From positions 434,001 through 498,000 of the forward strand of contig JAMXDE010000013.1 of assembly GCA_026770025.1 (NCBI GenBank): a stretch of DNA of 64,000 bases, written 5' to 3'. Shown one piece after another: positions 51,594 to 62,252 of this stretch. Origin of the DNA: Craspedostauros australis. Taxonomy: Eukaryota; Bacillariophyta; Bacillariophyceae; Mastogloiales; Achnanthaceae. The notes under the pieces were generated by a model. It had not been told where the DNA came from. It did no database searches and saw only the letters and a list, made by a program, of their open reading frames with translations. Position 1 is the first letter of the stretch; each line of letters starts with the position of its first letter. The translations under genes and the position numbers were made by a program.

Positions 51594-54500
51594 TCACAAA
51601 ATTTCCGTCCCATCATCCAACACAGCCTCACTTTCTGTGTTGGCCTTGATTGTGTCAGCATCACACCACATCTGATGATCCAGCTCCTCTTCTTCTCTCT
51701 GCAACTCCTCTTCTCTCTGCTCCTCCTCTGTTGCAGCTGGCGCATTGTGGGTCGCCACGATTACAGATGCTGTTGCTGTGCTTGTTGGGTTGGTGTTGGT
51801 GTTGGTTTCCGCCTTGATGAGAGAGGCCTCCTTCTTGTCCTTGCGTTGTTTGGCGTTGTACGCTGCAGACAGCGACGCTTTCACGCGCATGGGATTTGCG
51901 TGCAGTTGTACGTACCAGTCAGTTTTGGTCCTGTTGTCGTCCATCAATTGTTCGTGTGCTTCGTGTTCGGATGGTCTGTTTTTCGGGTCCTTCGCGGACG
52001 CTTCACTGATGTCCTTCAACTTGTCCGCGATGTAGTCTGGTAGTTCCGCTGGTTTGCGCGTTGTTTTGCTCGCCCAGCCTGGCACTGCGAGTGGAGGGTG
52101 TTCGGTTTCGGCGGTCTGGTCTTGTAGCGCTGTGGTGTGATCGGATGGTAGATGTTGTTGTCCGTCTGCGATGGCTTTACCGAACGCCAGCCCCTTGCTC
52201 TCTGCCGCTGTGCGCCCGAGTTTTCGCGTCTTGTCCGTCTTCCTGAACGATTCGGACGTTATCGGCAGCTTGTCGGACGTGAACGTTCTGTCCTCGAGGA
52301 CACCCAGCTCGTTGACAATCCAGCCATCCCATTCGGTGCTCTTGACCACGACGTCTTCCGTGATACCAGATGCAGCCACCAACCGCGCCTGGTCATCGTC
52401 ATACTTCACCTCGTGAGTTTGACGTACCTGTTGTCCGTTCGCGCGGAATCGTCGTTTTGGTGCGCCAGGAAGCGTGGTGATGTTGCCTTGGAGGGATGAC
52501 GCGTTGACCAGTACCGTGGTGGTACCCGCGATGTTACCAGCTTTCAGCGCAAGGAAGAGTTGGAACGGGGTCTTGATGTTGCGTCCACTTTGCACGTATT
52601 TTCGCAGTACACGGGTGATGTACGCGAAGTGGGTGTCCAGCATGCTCTTACCAGTTTGGGCCTCTGTGTAGATCCATGCGATGATTTTGGCCGCCTTTCG
52701 TGTCGCAAGGTTCTTGTTGAGTACCGATGTGATGAGCGCGATGTGCTCATGACTGGCAAAACAACACGCGTTATCGCTCTGGAAGATGATTTCAGTCACG
52801 GATGGGTGAATGTCTTTGACCGTTTTTTGCAGGATGTCAAGTAGTCCACCAACTTGAAGTGTGTCTTGTGTCGGTCTTCCGCCGACCACAATGTCAATGA
52901 ATCGATAAGTAAAAATGTCGTTGCGACACGTGATGACCATCGCCCCAAGCAGTGACATTCCCTTCTTCCCCCAATATTCTTGTTGGGCTTCGCTTTGGCC
53001 TGTCGGTAGAATTTTTTGCTTATGGTCGAGTACCACATAGGCTCTTTCAGGCTTATCATTGAGTTCGGATTGATAAAAGGCGATTTGTCGGAATTGCACT
53101 TTGGCACGCACTTTGTGAGCCATGTAGTTAACAATTTCATTGGCGAATCCCGGCGCCGCCGCAAGCATTGATTGCAATTCGTCCGTGTGTTCTGCGAGTT
53201 CGTTGTCCTTAAGCATTTCGACGAATGGGACAAAACGATCATTCACAAATCGCATTGCTGATCCACAACGGTTGCATACTTTACGTGGTTGTTCGGTCGT
53301 GGTGGTGGGAGAAGTGTCATTTGTGACGGTTGGCGTGTCGCTTTTGAGAGTGTTCTTCTTGCGCTTGTGCTTGTTGGTGCGTGGTTTGCGTTGATTGGAG
53401 GATGTGGTTGTTGCCTTCTTCTTCTCCTTTCCGGTGATGAGTGCGAACGCAGCCGAATGCATGGGGTCATCACACTGAAGCTGCATGTGCGACGCGGTGA
53501 ATTCCCATTTGAGGAACACAACAAGCAGCTCGAGCGCATGCAAGAGGGAATCGGCTGTGCGCACATGTGGAGAGATGACGTCATCTGGCTTGTCGTTGTC
53601 GCTGTTGCTGTCGCTGTCGCTGTCGCTCTCGTCATTGGCATCGTTTTGTTCCTCCCCGTCTGTTTCATACTTAGCCTTCAGTAGGTCTACTAGGCGCGAA
53701 ATTGCCTGTTTGAGTTTCTCCGTCGCCATCCAGAAGTAACTCTCGAAGGAAGAGAGGCCCGTCTTGATCTTGCTTTTGCGTGTTAGTAGGTGGGTCATGG
53801 TGGTGAAAGCGGGCATTCCCACTGGGCGGTTGGTCGTAGACGAGTACATGTCGAATAGTTGTTCGATAGTCGTGCTTCCTCGATCGAACACCGGAACATT
53901 TTCAAAATTGACACCGCCATACTGTACTGTGTGACTCAAACCTGCCTTGTATGTTGCAGTGGTCATGAGGAAAGACGTCACACCAGACAGGTCACAGGCA
54001 GGCACACGATACTGGAGAACTCTTGGCGGGATGATTTTGCCGCGGCTGAAAATTTCAAAAGCATGTCGCAAGGTTGTTAGTTGACTCCGGGTCATAGTAG
54101 CGCGTGCAGGCTTGACATGAATACGTTGTTCCTCTGGAAGAGTCTCCACGTGATGAGACAGGATTGCAGAGCTGTTAGTGAATGTCGTAGATGCAGCAAG
54201 CACAGCCCTGGATGCGTTAGCCAGTGTCTTTTCCCCCCTCACACAGAGGGTGTATAGATTCGGACCGAGTGTAGTTGGTGGAAGGTCCACGCGAGCACGG
54301 ACAAACGCCACCACCTGTTGCATCTGGCGAGTTGGCAATGCCTCACAAGGGAGCAAGACACCCCAGAGTGCAGTAACCACAGTAACCCATACGCGTGTCA
54401 CGTCCCACCATGTTTGCCTGTCACGCTGGCCGCCAAGCACGAATCCCGTGGGAGGCATGGCGTTAAACACGTCCATGTTGATCTGATCCGTGAGCTCCTC

Positions 54501-55133
54501 CATCACACGGATCACAGCATCACGTCTCCAGCTCCCCTCCTCTGCTGTATCACCCTTGAACTTGCCGCCCCTCCTGCCCCTGCCGGCGCGCATCTGTTCC
54601 TCCTTGTCGTCCATGTAGGTGCTGTCACTGTCATGGGAGGGATCCGCGTAGCCCCCAGCAACAACAGCATTGCAGCGACGAGGGAGCCTCGCTGGTGGGG
54701 CAGGCTCGACAGGTGGTGCAACGTCGGCCACAGCAGGCGGGGGTGGCGCGTTCACGACAACGCTCACCGAAGTCCCATCGCCAACACCTCGTCCCTCGGA
54801 TCGCACCCTGACGTTGGAGTTGTCGTAGGCGCTTCCGTTGTTGTCGAGGATGTGAACGTACACATGTAGCTCGCGAGCGTGCGCATGCGTACCGTTCGGG
54901 ACGAGGCTGCCATCTGCTGCGAGCATCGGCTTCACATCGATCACTTGCGTGATGGTGCTCGGCTTCCTCAATGCAGCAGATGGCTTGTCAGGCAACAGTT
55001 GCTCGACAGTAGGCAGCAAGTTCCCCTTCGAATCGAAAGGAGGAGCAGACATGGGGTCAACAGAACGCAGTTTCTTACTGGGGGAGGGGTTAGCATCCTT
55101 GGAGTGGGCCTTGGCAGCGGTAGAGGTAGACAT
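51594..55133 (-). CDS. Large RNase H-fold (DDE-like) transposase candidate of the long-TIR element
   Basis: 1,179 aa from ATG 55133, in good context (ACC-ATG); the frame extends upstream only to a TTG. The N-terminal 250 residues are charged/low-complexity (DPSHDSDSTYMDDKEEQMRA). The middle has an acidic Asp/Ser run (DESDSDSDSNSDNDKPDD), a Lys-rich basic patch (KHKRKKNTLK) and CNRCGS, a possible half zinc ribbon. The putative catalytic core is D703 in YVVLDHKQK, D787 in IIFQSDNACC and E824 in YTEAQTGKSMLDTHFA, followed by SGRNIKTPFQLFLALKAG. The D-83-D-36-E spacing fits an RNase H-like fold. I recall similar proteins in oomycetes and algae but cannot assign a superfamily. The frame is intact over 3.5 kb, which suggests a functional or recently active copy. 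Confidence 0.72.
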   Translation of the reverse strand: MSTSTAAKAHSKDANPSPSKKLRSVDPMSAPPFDSKGNLLPTVEQLLPDKPSAALRKPSTITQVIDVKPMLAADGSLVPNGTHAHARELHVYVHILDNNGSAYDNSNVRVRSEGRGVGDGTSVSVVVNAPPPPAVADVAPPVEPAPPARLPRRCNAVVAGGYADPSHDSDSTYMDDKEEQMRAGRGRRGGKFKGDTAEEGSWRRDAVIRVMEELTDQINMDVFNAMPPTGFVLGGQRDRQTWWDVTRVWVTVVTALWGVLLPCEALPTRQMQQVVAFVRARVDLPPTTLGPNLYTLCVRGEKTLANASRAVLAASTTFTNSSAILSHHVETLPEEQRIHVKPARATMTRSQLTTLRHAFEIFSRGKIIPPRVLQYRVPACDLSGVTSFLMTTATYKAGLSHTVQYGGVNFENVPVFDRGSTTIEQLFDMYSSTTNRPVGMPAFTTMTHLLTRKSKIKTGLSSFESYFWMATEKLKQAISRLVDLLKAKYETDGEEQNDANDESDSDSDSNSDNDKPDDVISPHVRTADSLLHALELLVVFLKWEFTASHMQLQCDDPMHSAAFALITGKEKKKATTTSSNQRKPRTNKHKRKKNTLKSDTPTVTNDTSPTTTTEQPRKVCNRCGSAMRFVNDRFVPFVEMLKDNELAEHTDELQSMLAAAPGFANEIVNYMAHKVRAKVQFRQIAFYQSELNDKPERAYVVLDHKQKILPTGQSEAQQEYWGKKGMSLLGAMVITCRNDIFTYRFIDIVVGGRPTQDTLQVGGLLDILQKTVKDIHPSVTEIIFQSDNACCFASHEHIALITSVLNKNLATRKAAKIIAWIYTEAQTGKSMLDTHFAYITRVLRKYVQSGRNIKTPFQLFLALKAGNIAGTTTVLVNASSLQGNITTLPGAPKRRFRANGQQVRQTHEVKYDDDQARLVAASGITEDVVVKSTEWDGWIVNELGVLEDRTFTSDKLPITSESFRKTDKTRKLGRTAAESKGLAFGKAIADGQQHLPSDHTTALQDQTAETEHPPLAVPGWASKTTRKPAELPDYIADKLKDISEASAKDPKNRPSEHEAHEQLMDDNRTKTDWYVQLHANPMRVKASLSAAYNAKQRKDKKEASLIKAETNTNTNPTSTATASVIVATHNAPAATEEEQREEELQREEEELDHQMWCDADTIKANTESEAVLDDGTEIL

Positions 55134-55668
55134 GGTGAAGTTGTTGCTGTAGAGTATAGTTGTTGGCTGGTTGGATGTGATGAACTGCACTGGTCTGAGA
55201 TGAAGTGAGGAAGGAGAGCATGCGATGATGGGTCGACCATTCGTTGGCAACAACAACAACTACTACTACTACTACACTACCACTACACTACCAGAACGAG
55301 CACTAACATTGAACACAAGAGCGAGCACGCATGGAATTGGCGAGGAAAGTTGTGAAATGGAGCGAAAGTGTGGCGATGATGTGTGAATGGTGAGGGGGTG
55401 TCGATGATGTTGGATGGGATGTGTTTTGTGTGATGTGTTTTGTGTGATGTGTTTTGTGTGATGCGTTTTGTGTGATGTGTTTTGTGACGAGCAAAATGTG
55501 AGATCATGCGCCACATGCTAACGTGTATTTAACGCGTACCAACCGAACGACATCTTCGACACCGTCTTCGTGACTGAGTACCATCCGATAAATAATCAAG
55601 AACATCACAGAACCTTCTGAGAAACAAGTAGGAGTTTCATGGGGTTCGACCCATACGACTCAAAAATG
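55134..55668. other. Transposase 5' flank within the transposon
   Basis: About 530 bp between the transposase start and the right TIR, presumed promoter. It contains a 14-bp minisatellite and a CTACTA-rich tract. Confidence 0.45.
55418..55487. repeat. 14-bp tandem repeat, 5 copies
   Basis: GATGTGTTTTGTGT units start at 55418, 55432, 55446, 55460 and 55474. They lie upstream of the transposase inside the transposon, a possible transcription or transposase-binding site array. Confidence 0.93.
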
Positions 55669-55838
55669 CCTTGATGGGCTCATAAAACTTAAAATAAGGT
55701 CTAACCGGAAAGTAATTTGAATCATTATTTGGTTTTAGAATATGGGGATTATGAATATGTGGTTGGTTTGGATATCTGAGAAAAAAGGTGTTGAGTCCCA
55801 GGACAAAGTGCAGGTCGACTCACTCGGGGGGCTCCTAG
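55669..55838 (-). repeat. Right terminal inverted repeat
   Basis: 170-bp arm, reverse complement of the left arm with 9 mismatches. Ends ...GGGGGGCTCCTAG. Confidence 0.95.
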
Positions 55839-58071
55839 TACTACGAGTTCAAAGAGGAGACCGCCAAACGCCTGAAACAGATGCCGATGGTGGGAAACGA
55901 CTGGGCGTGTCGCCTTTGACCACGTCCAACACACATCCAACAAGGGACGATGGTCCCCCAAAGAACATCTCGTTCACTGCGAAGGCCGTTCGCTGACCTG
56001 CGGAAGTGCACAAAACAGCGAGCGTGGCAATTTCGTCCTCCTTGCCGCACAACCTCCTGCGCCCCCTCGATACACCAGTACCCAAGACATGGGCGCATGA
56101 CGCGTACATTCCCTTCAGTGAAGCCAAGGCACAAGAACGGAGAGAAGAGTGGTCACGGACAGGTCGTTTCGTTCGTAGAAACTATTTGCGTTTCGATGTC
56201 GGGACACCTGGTGACGTCAGCTCAATTATCGCGTCGCTCGTTCCTTGGCGAGCCGACTTCCATTCTTGCCGAGTTTCTGAATTCTGTCCGCCAGCTTGTC
56301 CTTCCATCCCCATCGCCAAAAGGTTTCTCCGAAATGTGATGCTCCGCGTCATCCTGAATTCGACACTATTTCAGCGCCTTCTCGTCCCATGTTGTTTTAG
56401 TCCAGCGGGTCATCAATCAGCTGTTCTAATCCAACGAGTCATAGTATTGTTCGCTCACCAACTTTCTCGATTTTGTCACTCGGACGCACAAAGGACGCGG
56501 TTGTTCGACTCAAGAAAGAACAGGAATCCCTCTTCCGCACGTTGACCAGCTGCCCACGTTCCTTCCGCTCCCAGAAATTCTGCGGATTCACCTGGCCATC
56601 GCCCGTTGCGCAACACGTCGGTGTCCTCCAGCGATCTTCCTGAGCTTTCTCACGGGACCTCGTTCGTGAACGGACAGTTCACTGATTCGGATTGGTGGAG
56701 TGAATGTCGCAGGACGTGTCAAGTGCCAGCAGTTCGTGCCAGAACAGATTTCTCGTAACCATGACTCGAACCATTTGTTCTTTGGCGTGTTGCTTGCAGG
56801 GCAACAAGTTCCAAACTTTGACGTAAATTGTGTGCGTGGTGGAACATCGGTGCCTGCAGTAAAAGTTCCAAAGATCGCGGCATGTGCCAACGGCATCGGA
56901 TGGGGACGGAAGCAGAGATTGGAGAAGAGGGTGGTGTGCATCTGTGTGGACGTAAAAGCACCACAACGCGACGTAACGTAACGTAACGTAACGTAACACG
57001 ACACGACACAACACAACACATCAACTCGGCGTGACGTGACACCATTTTTCTACGGCACAGCACTGTGCTATTCGCACACTCCAAGGATCGACCAACTTCT
57101 GCATCTCTCTCTCTCTCTCTTCAACAGGTCACAAACTTCATTTAACTATTTTGTTGGTACGTTCTGTTGGTTCATCATCATCATCATCATCATCAGTCAT
57201 GGTGGTGGTATTGGCATGAGCAGGCATGCAGGAAGCACTTGGACAAGGAAGCATGCAAGCCCCATCCATCTCGATATGCATCCATCCATCCAAGCACCCA
57301 TCCATCCATCAATCCACATGAGTCGACGACGATGACAAGCCACGCTCCGAGAAGAAAAGACGTCAACAGAAGTCACGGTCGCACTTTCTTTGCGGTGGCT
57401 GTCGTCGTCATCGACATGTGCAAGATGGTGGTGATGGTGCATGTCTCTGTGCACATCATCACAAGTCATGTCGAGTTGATGGGCGTGCTTCGTTGGGCAA
57501 TACTCGGAATTGCATTCATCTCATCTGTTCTCATGTGATGTGATGCGGTACGCAACGCATCGATGAGGTTCTCATCATGTCTGCACCACAAGAAGAACGG
57601 ATACAACTGCTGCACACAATGTTGGATTGCACATCACTCACCAAGCTCTCTTCTCCAAACCATTCATTCCTCACATCTTTCATGGATGTGCCTTCATTCT
57701 TTCACACAATACAAATCACCGAAATGCAACGGACCATTTGATTTATTGATGTAATTCATTCGACGCCATACTAATTATCATCGATCATCTCATCTCCGAT
57801 GCATCTCTCGTGTTCATCTCAACGACCGTCATGGATCGAATGAAACGAATGAACAAACACTTCACTCGATGGGTCGAATTCAATGTAATTATTGGATTGA
57901 ATTGATCATCATCAATTCGTCATCTATGAACATGCAATGAACGTCATGCGACCACATCATTCATGTCCAAATTACCATTGAATTCCAATTGCGATCCCAT
58001 CCAATGCACAGACTCTCGTTGTAAACCAAAACCCGAGACGACCAAACCAAAACAACAGCAGTTCAACAATA
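55839..58071. other. Spacer between transposon and nitrate reductase
   Basis: About 2.2 kb. The longest frame (56006-56545, +) has no recognised domain. Tandem GTAAC (ACGTAACGTAACGTAACG near 56970) and CAT runs (57172-57195, and CATCC near 57276) are present. The part nearest 58071 must contain the nitrate reductase promoter, which is AT-rich with ATCAT/AATTGAAT words; no defined element was placed. Confidence 0.4.
57172..57195. repeat. (CAT)n microsatellite
   Basis: CAT trinucleotide run upstream of nitrate reductase. Confidence 0.9.
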
Positions 58072-60702
58072 ATGGCGCCGCAAGAAAAGACATCGCAGCC
58101 AACAGCTGAGGAGCTGTACGGACCGTACCCATCGGCCGTGCCGGTCCCGTTCCTCTCGAAGGAGGGGGAAAGCCCACCGCCGGAGGAAATTGCCAAGGCC
58201 AAGTCCTACAAGGACCTCTCCGGCAAGTACCCGGACTACCGCGATGCCGGAACGCCAGATGAGTGGCTCCCACGTGACGGACGCCTCGTGCGCCTCACGG
58301 GACGTCACCCATTCAACGTCGAGCCACCTCTCTCGGTTATCAACGAGACCAGATTCATCACACCATCCTCCCTGCATTACGTGCGCAACCACGGTGCCTG
58401 CCCCCAGCTCTCCTGGGAGGAGCACACCATCCACGTCGGCGGCGAGGTCTCCAACAAGCTCGACCTCACCATGGACAAGCTGGTCGATTTGTGCCCGCAC
58501 CGCGAGCTCCCCGTCACCCTCGTCTGCGCCGGCAACAGGCGCAAGGAGCAGAACATGATCCGTCAGACCATCGGATTCAACTGGGGACCATCCGGTGTCT
58601 CCACCAACGTCTGGAAGGGATGCCTGCTGCGCGATCTCCTCTTGGCGGCTGGGGTCGACAGCGACAACATGGCCGGCTACCACGTCGAGATGATCGGGGT
58701 GGAGGATCTGCCAAACAAGGTCGGCCCAGGCCCCTTCAAGGATGAGCCATGGGGCAAGCTCGTCAAGTACGGAACCTCCCTGCCGCTCACGCGCGCCATG
58801 AACCCGGCCTACGACATCCTCGTGGCATGGGAGGCCAACGGCGAGCGCCTGCAGCCCGATCACGGCTTCCCGGTGCGCATGATCATCCCGGGATACATCG
58901 GCGGCCGCATGATCAAGTGGCTCAAGCACATCAACGTCATCCCGTACGAGACCAAGAACCACTACCACTACCACGACAACCGCATCCTCCCACCGCACAT
59001 CACGGCCGAGGAATCCCTCTCCGGAGGATGGTGGTACAAGCCGGAGTACATCTTCAACGAGCTCAACATCAACTCCGCCATCTCCAAGCCGGATCACAAC
59101 GAGACCATCGCCATCGCCAAGAATGTCGACAAGATGTACACCCTCTCCGGATACTCCTACACAGGAGGCGGCCGCGCCATCACGCGCGTCGAAATCTCCC
59201 TCGACGGCGGCACCCACTGGCAGCTGGCCAAGATCGACCGCAAGGAGAAGCCAACCAACCACGGCATGTACTGGTGCTGGATCTGGTGGGACTTCGAGAT
59301 CAAGGTCGCCGACCTCGTGGGTGCCAAGGAGATCTGGTGCCGCGCCTGGGATGAGGCCAACATGACGCAGCCAACCCACCCCACCTGGAACCTCATGGGC
59401 ATGGGCAACAACCAGGTCTTCCGCACCAAGATCCACCTCGAGCAGGCCGCCAACGGCGAGCACGTCTTCCGCTTCGAGCACCCAACCCAGCCAGGACAGC
59501 AGCAGGGTGGATGGATGACGCGCATTGCCGACAAGCCGCACTCCGCTGGTTTCGGAAAGCTCCTTGAGATCCAGGCCGATGCCAACGACGACGTCCCACC
59601 ACCACCGGCAGCCAAGACCGCAGACGGCGCCAAGAAGATCTTCACCATGGACGAGGTCAACAAGCACAACCACGAGGAGGATGTCTGGATCGTCGTCAAC
59701 AACAGAGTCTACGACTGCACCGACTACCTCGAGCTCCACCCAGGCGGCATCGACTCGATCACCATCAACGCCGGTGAGGATTCGACCGAGGACTTCGTCG
59801 CCATCCACTCCATGAAGGCGACCAAGATGCTCGAGAGATATTACATCGGCGACCTCGATGTCAGCAGCATCAAGAAGGACGTCAAGGAGGAAGAGCTCAC
59901 CGACGCCCAGGGCCGCAAGCTCGCGCTGAACCCACGCAAGAAGACACCATTCAAGCTGCAGAACAAGATCGTGCTGTCGCGCGACTCCTTCCTTCTTGAT
60001 TTCGCCCTGCCAACCCCAGAGCACATCCTCGGCCTTCCGACCGGAAAGCACATGTTCTTCTCCGCCACCATCAACGGAGAGGTCGTCGTGCGCCGCTACA
60101 CCCCAATTTCCTCCAACTTCGATGTCGGCACCGTGAAGTTCGTCATCAAGGCCTACCGACCATGCGACCGATTCCCGGAGGGAGGCAAGATGTCCCAGTA
60201 CTTGGACAACCTGCAGATCGGCGAATTCCTCGACTTCCGCGGACCAGTCGGTGAGTTCGAGTACCTCGCCAACGGCGACTTCCTGCTGGACGGAGAGGCC
60301 TGCAAGGCCACCAAGTTCAACATGATCGCCGGAGGAACCGGAATCACGCCGGTGATGCAGATCGCCGCTGAGATCCTGCGCCATCCGCAGGACACGACGC
60401 AGTGCTCCCTCATCTTCGCCTGCCGCGAGGAGGGTGATCTCCTGATGCGCTCCACACTCGATGAGTGGGCCGCCCAGTTCCCAGACAAGTTCAAGGTGCA
60501 CTACATCCTCTCCGACGGATGGCCAAAGGACTGGAAGTACTCCACAGGCTTCGTCGACCGCAAGCTCTTCGAGCAGGAGCTGTACGCGCCAGGCGACGAC
60601 GTCTTCAACCTGATGTGCGGACCACCGATCATGCTCGACAGAGGTTGCACACCCAACCTCACCGCCATTGGGCACACGAAGACCAACCTCTTCTCCTTCT
60701 AA
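58072..60702 (+). CDS. NR: Nitrate reductase (NAD(P)H), complete
   Basis: 876 aa in a single exon from ATG 58072 (ATA-ATG). It reduces nitrate to nitrite in the cytosol, the first step of nitrate assimilation. Domains are in the usual order. The molybdopterin/Mo domain has the Mo-ligating cysteine at residue 152 (CAGNRRKEQ) and GYIGGRMIKWLKHI. The dimerisation domain is followed by cytochrome b5 with the haem-binding His in HPGG at residue 556, then the FAD domain (RRYTPIS from R674). The NAD(P)H domain has GGTGITPVMQ (from G754) and the conserved CGPP cysteine at residue 849; the C-terminus is NLFSF. No introns and strongly biased third positions (G/C-ending) suggest a highly expressed gene. 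A partner nitrite reductase or transporter is not in the window. Confidence 0.97.
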   Translation: MAPQEKTSQPTAEELYGPYPSAVPVPFLSKEGESPPPEEIAKAKSYKDLSGKYPDYRDAGTPDEWLPRDGRLVRLTGRHPFNVEPPLSVINETRFITPSSLHYVRNHGACPQLSWEEHTIHVGGEVSNKLDLTMDKLVDLCPHRELPVTLVCAGNRRKEQNMIRQTIGFNWGPSGVSTNVWKGCLLRDLLLAAGVDSDNMAGYHVEMIGVEDLPNKVGPGPFKDEPWGKLVKYGTSLPLTRAMNPAYDILVAWEANGERLQPDHGFPVRMIIPGYIGGRMIKWLKHINVIPYETKNHYHYHDNRILPPHITAEESLSGGWWYKPEYIFNELNINSAISKPDHNETIAIAKNVDKMYTLSGYSYTGGGRAITRVEISLDGGTHWQLAKIDRKEKPTNHGMYWCWIWWDFEIKVADLVGAKEIWCRAWDEANMTQPTHPTWNLMGMGNNQVFRTKIHLEQAANGEHVFRFEHPTQPGQQQGGWMTRIADKPHSAGFGKLLEIQADANDDVPPPPAAKTADGAKKIFTMDEVNKHNHEEDVWIVVNNRVYDCTDYLELHPGGIDSITINAGEDSTEDFVAIHSMKATKMLERYYIGDLDVSSIKKDVKEEELTDAQGRKLALNPRKKTPFKLQNKIVLSRDSFLLDFALPTPEHILGLPTGKHMFFSATINGEVVVRRYTPISSNFDVGTVKFVIKAYRPCDRFPEGGKMSQYLDNLQIGEFLDFRGPVGEFEYLANGDFLLDGEACKATKFNMIAGGTGITPVMQIAAEILRHPQDTTQCSLIFACREEGDLLMRSTLDEWAAQFPDKFKVHYILSDGWPKDWKYSTGFVDRKLFEQELYAPGDDVFNLMCGPPIMLDRGCTPNLTAIGHTKTNLFSF

Positions 60703-62217
60703 GCAGCAACAGTGTACTTTTTGGGGCAAACGCAACAACGTCATGGCATGGCATGTCACGTCACGACATGCGAGAATAGCAACAACGAATGACAAAACCA
60801 TACTCTACAATACAAATAATTACGGCTAACAAAATGAGCGCGTTAGTGTTTACCCAGAGCTATCTTTCCAAAACGAGTGTGGTATTCGTTCCATTGGTAT
60901 TAGTACGAGAATGCTGACGTTGCTCCTGTGACGGAGTGCGAGGAACCCATGGGCCTTGCGCAATGATGCATCGTATAACAGATGTGAACAAGCGTGGAGC
61001 TGGTGTGGAGCGTGGGAGTAGTTGGGCTCGTGCTTGTACTTGTACTTGTACTTGTATTACTCTGGCCAAGTCGGCATCGCGACGGAACAAAATGTGAAGA
61101 GGAGGATTCCAGAAACGCTCCAGGTTGCTGCTCAAGATTGCGGGAAATCTCTCCGACCGGCGCGAACCGCTACATGATCTCCCGCAGACACGACATACAA
61201 ATCACACATGCGTGTTTCTCCTCACCTCGACAGCCTGTCCACTGTGTCGCTTGAATGTGACTGCAGTGTCATGGGTGGAATACCATGAGCAAGACGAATG
61301 CAATGCATCAGATCGTATTCAGGCATTCCGTGGCAGATCTTCATCTGGGTGACGAAGAGTAGAATTACTGCTTCTTACGCCGTTTCATCTCATCCCTTGT
61401 GAGTTCTCCGCACTAATTTTGTGGAAATGTTGCACTTCGGGAGACGTGACCGAGCTGCGAATGAGACCGGAACATTCTTTCAACTCGTTGGGCCGCCGTT
61501 TCAGTCGACAGAACGAAATGCCAAGTGGGAGCACCAACTGCAGCTCTGCTCCAAGTGATTCGAGTGCACTAGTACACACAATACGAGTGCGCAAGACTCT
61601 GCAGTACTATATACTCTACTACTCATCGTACGCATGGTGTTCTGCAGGCCATGCTCCCCAAACGATAGAAAAGAAGCAATAGAGGGCACATCCAGGGAAG
61701 CAAGTTACGAGAACAAATCTGACACCGTCGACGCTGTACATAGCTCGTACGACTATGTGATACATGCCACGATCTCCCGCGCGAAAAGCATCTACGAGAG
61801 CGAGCGAGAGAGACAGACAGAGAGAAACGACGGTGCTCTGCTCTACTCTTTTGACTTCAATGAATTGCGGCATGAGTGTGTGGGTTGAAGCCGTTTTGGC
61901 ATGCTGCGGACACACCCTGACGGCATGGGCATGCTGGAGAATAGCTCAACATTCCAATCTATTTTATCGTACTCCAAAAAGCATCGTTACTTCACCGATA
62001 ATTCAAACGGGTATTGCGTACAATAGAATATTCTCCATGATAGAATGTGTCAGATTGCAACCCTGGAAAGGAGAAGAAGAGGAAGGTTTCGTTAGCACCA
62101 GTACAAATATAATAGTCGGCAGGGGAGTAGAGCACGTCTTTCATCCGAAGGCGACGAGTGGGTATGCATGTAATGGTGTATTGGTAGAAGACGATCGTCA
62201 TCATCATCGTCATCATC

Positions 62218-62252
<35 letters not shown>

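Larger units (their letters stand above)
49741..55838. mobile_element. 6.1-kb DNA transposon with 170-bp terminal inverted repeats
   Basis: The arms 49741-49910 and 55669-55838 are inverted copies of each other. They are 170 bp each without indels and have 9 mismatches (about 95% identity); the outermost 61 bp are identical and begin CTAGGAGCCCCCCGAGTGAG. The element contains one long gene on the minus strand (51594-55133). The target duplication cannot be fixed because the ends are palindromic: TA (giving 5'-GGAGCCC ends) or CTAG fit equally. The family cannot be assigned from the sequence alone. Confidence 0.9.

Noticed and set aside
55644..55655. GGTTCGACCC, resembling a tRNA B box
   Set aside because: No matching A box or cloverleaf arms in the surrounding 80 bp.
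56006..56545. 179-aa frame between the transposon and nitrate reductase
   Set aside because: No domain; may be an old mobile fragment but nothing in the sequence shows it.
58063..60801. 912-aa open frame antisense to nitrate reductase
   Set aside because: It mirrors the codon bias of a certain gene on the other strand and has no recognisable domain.
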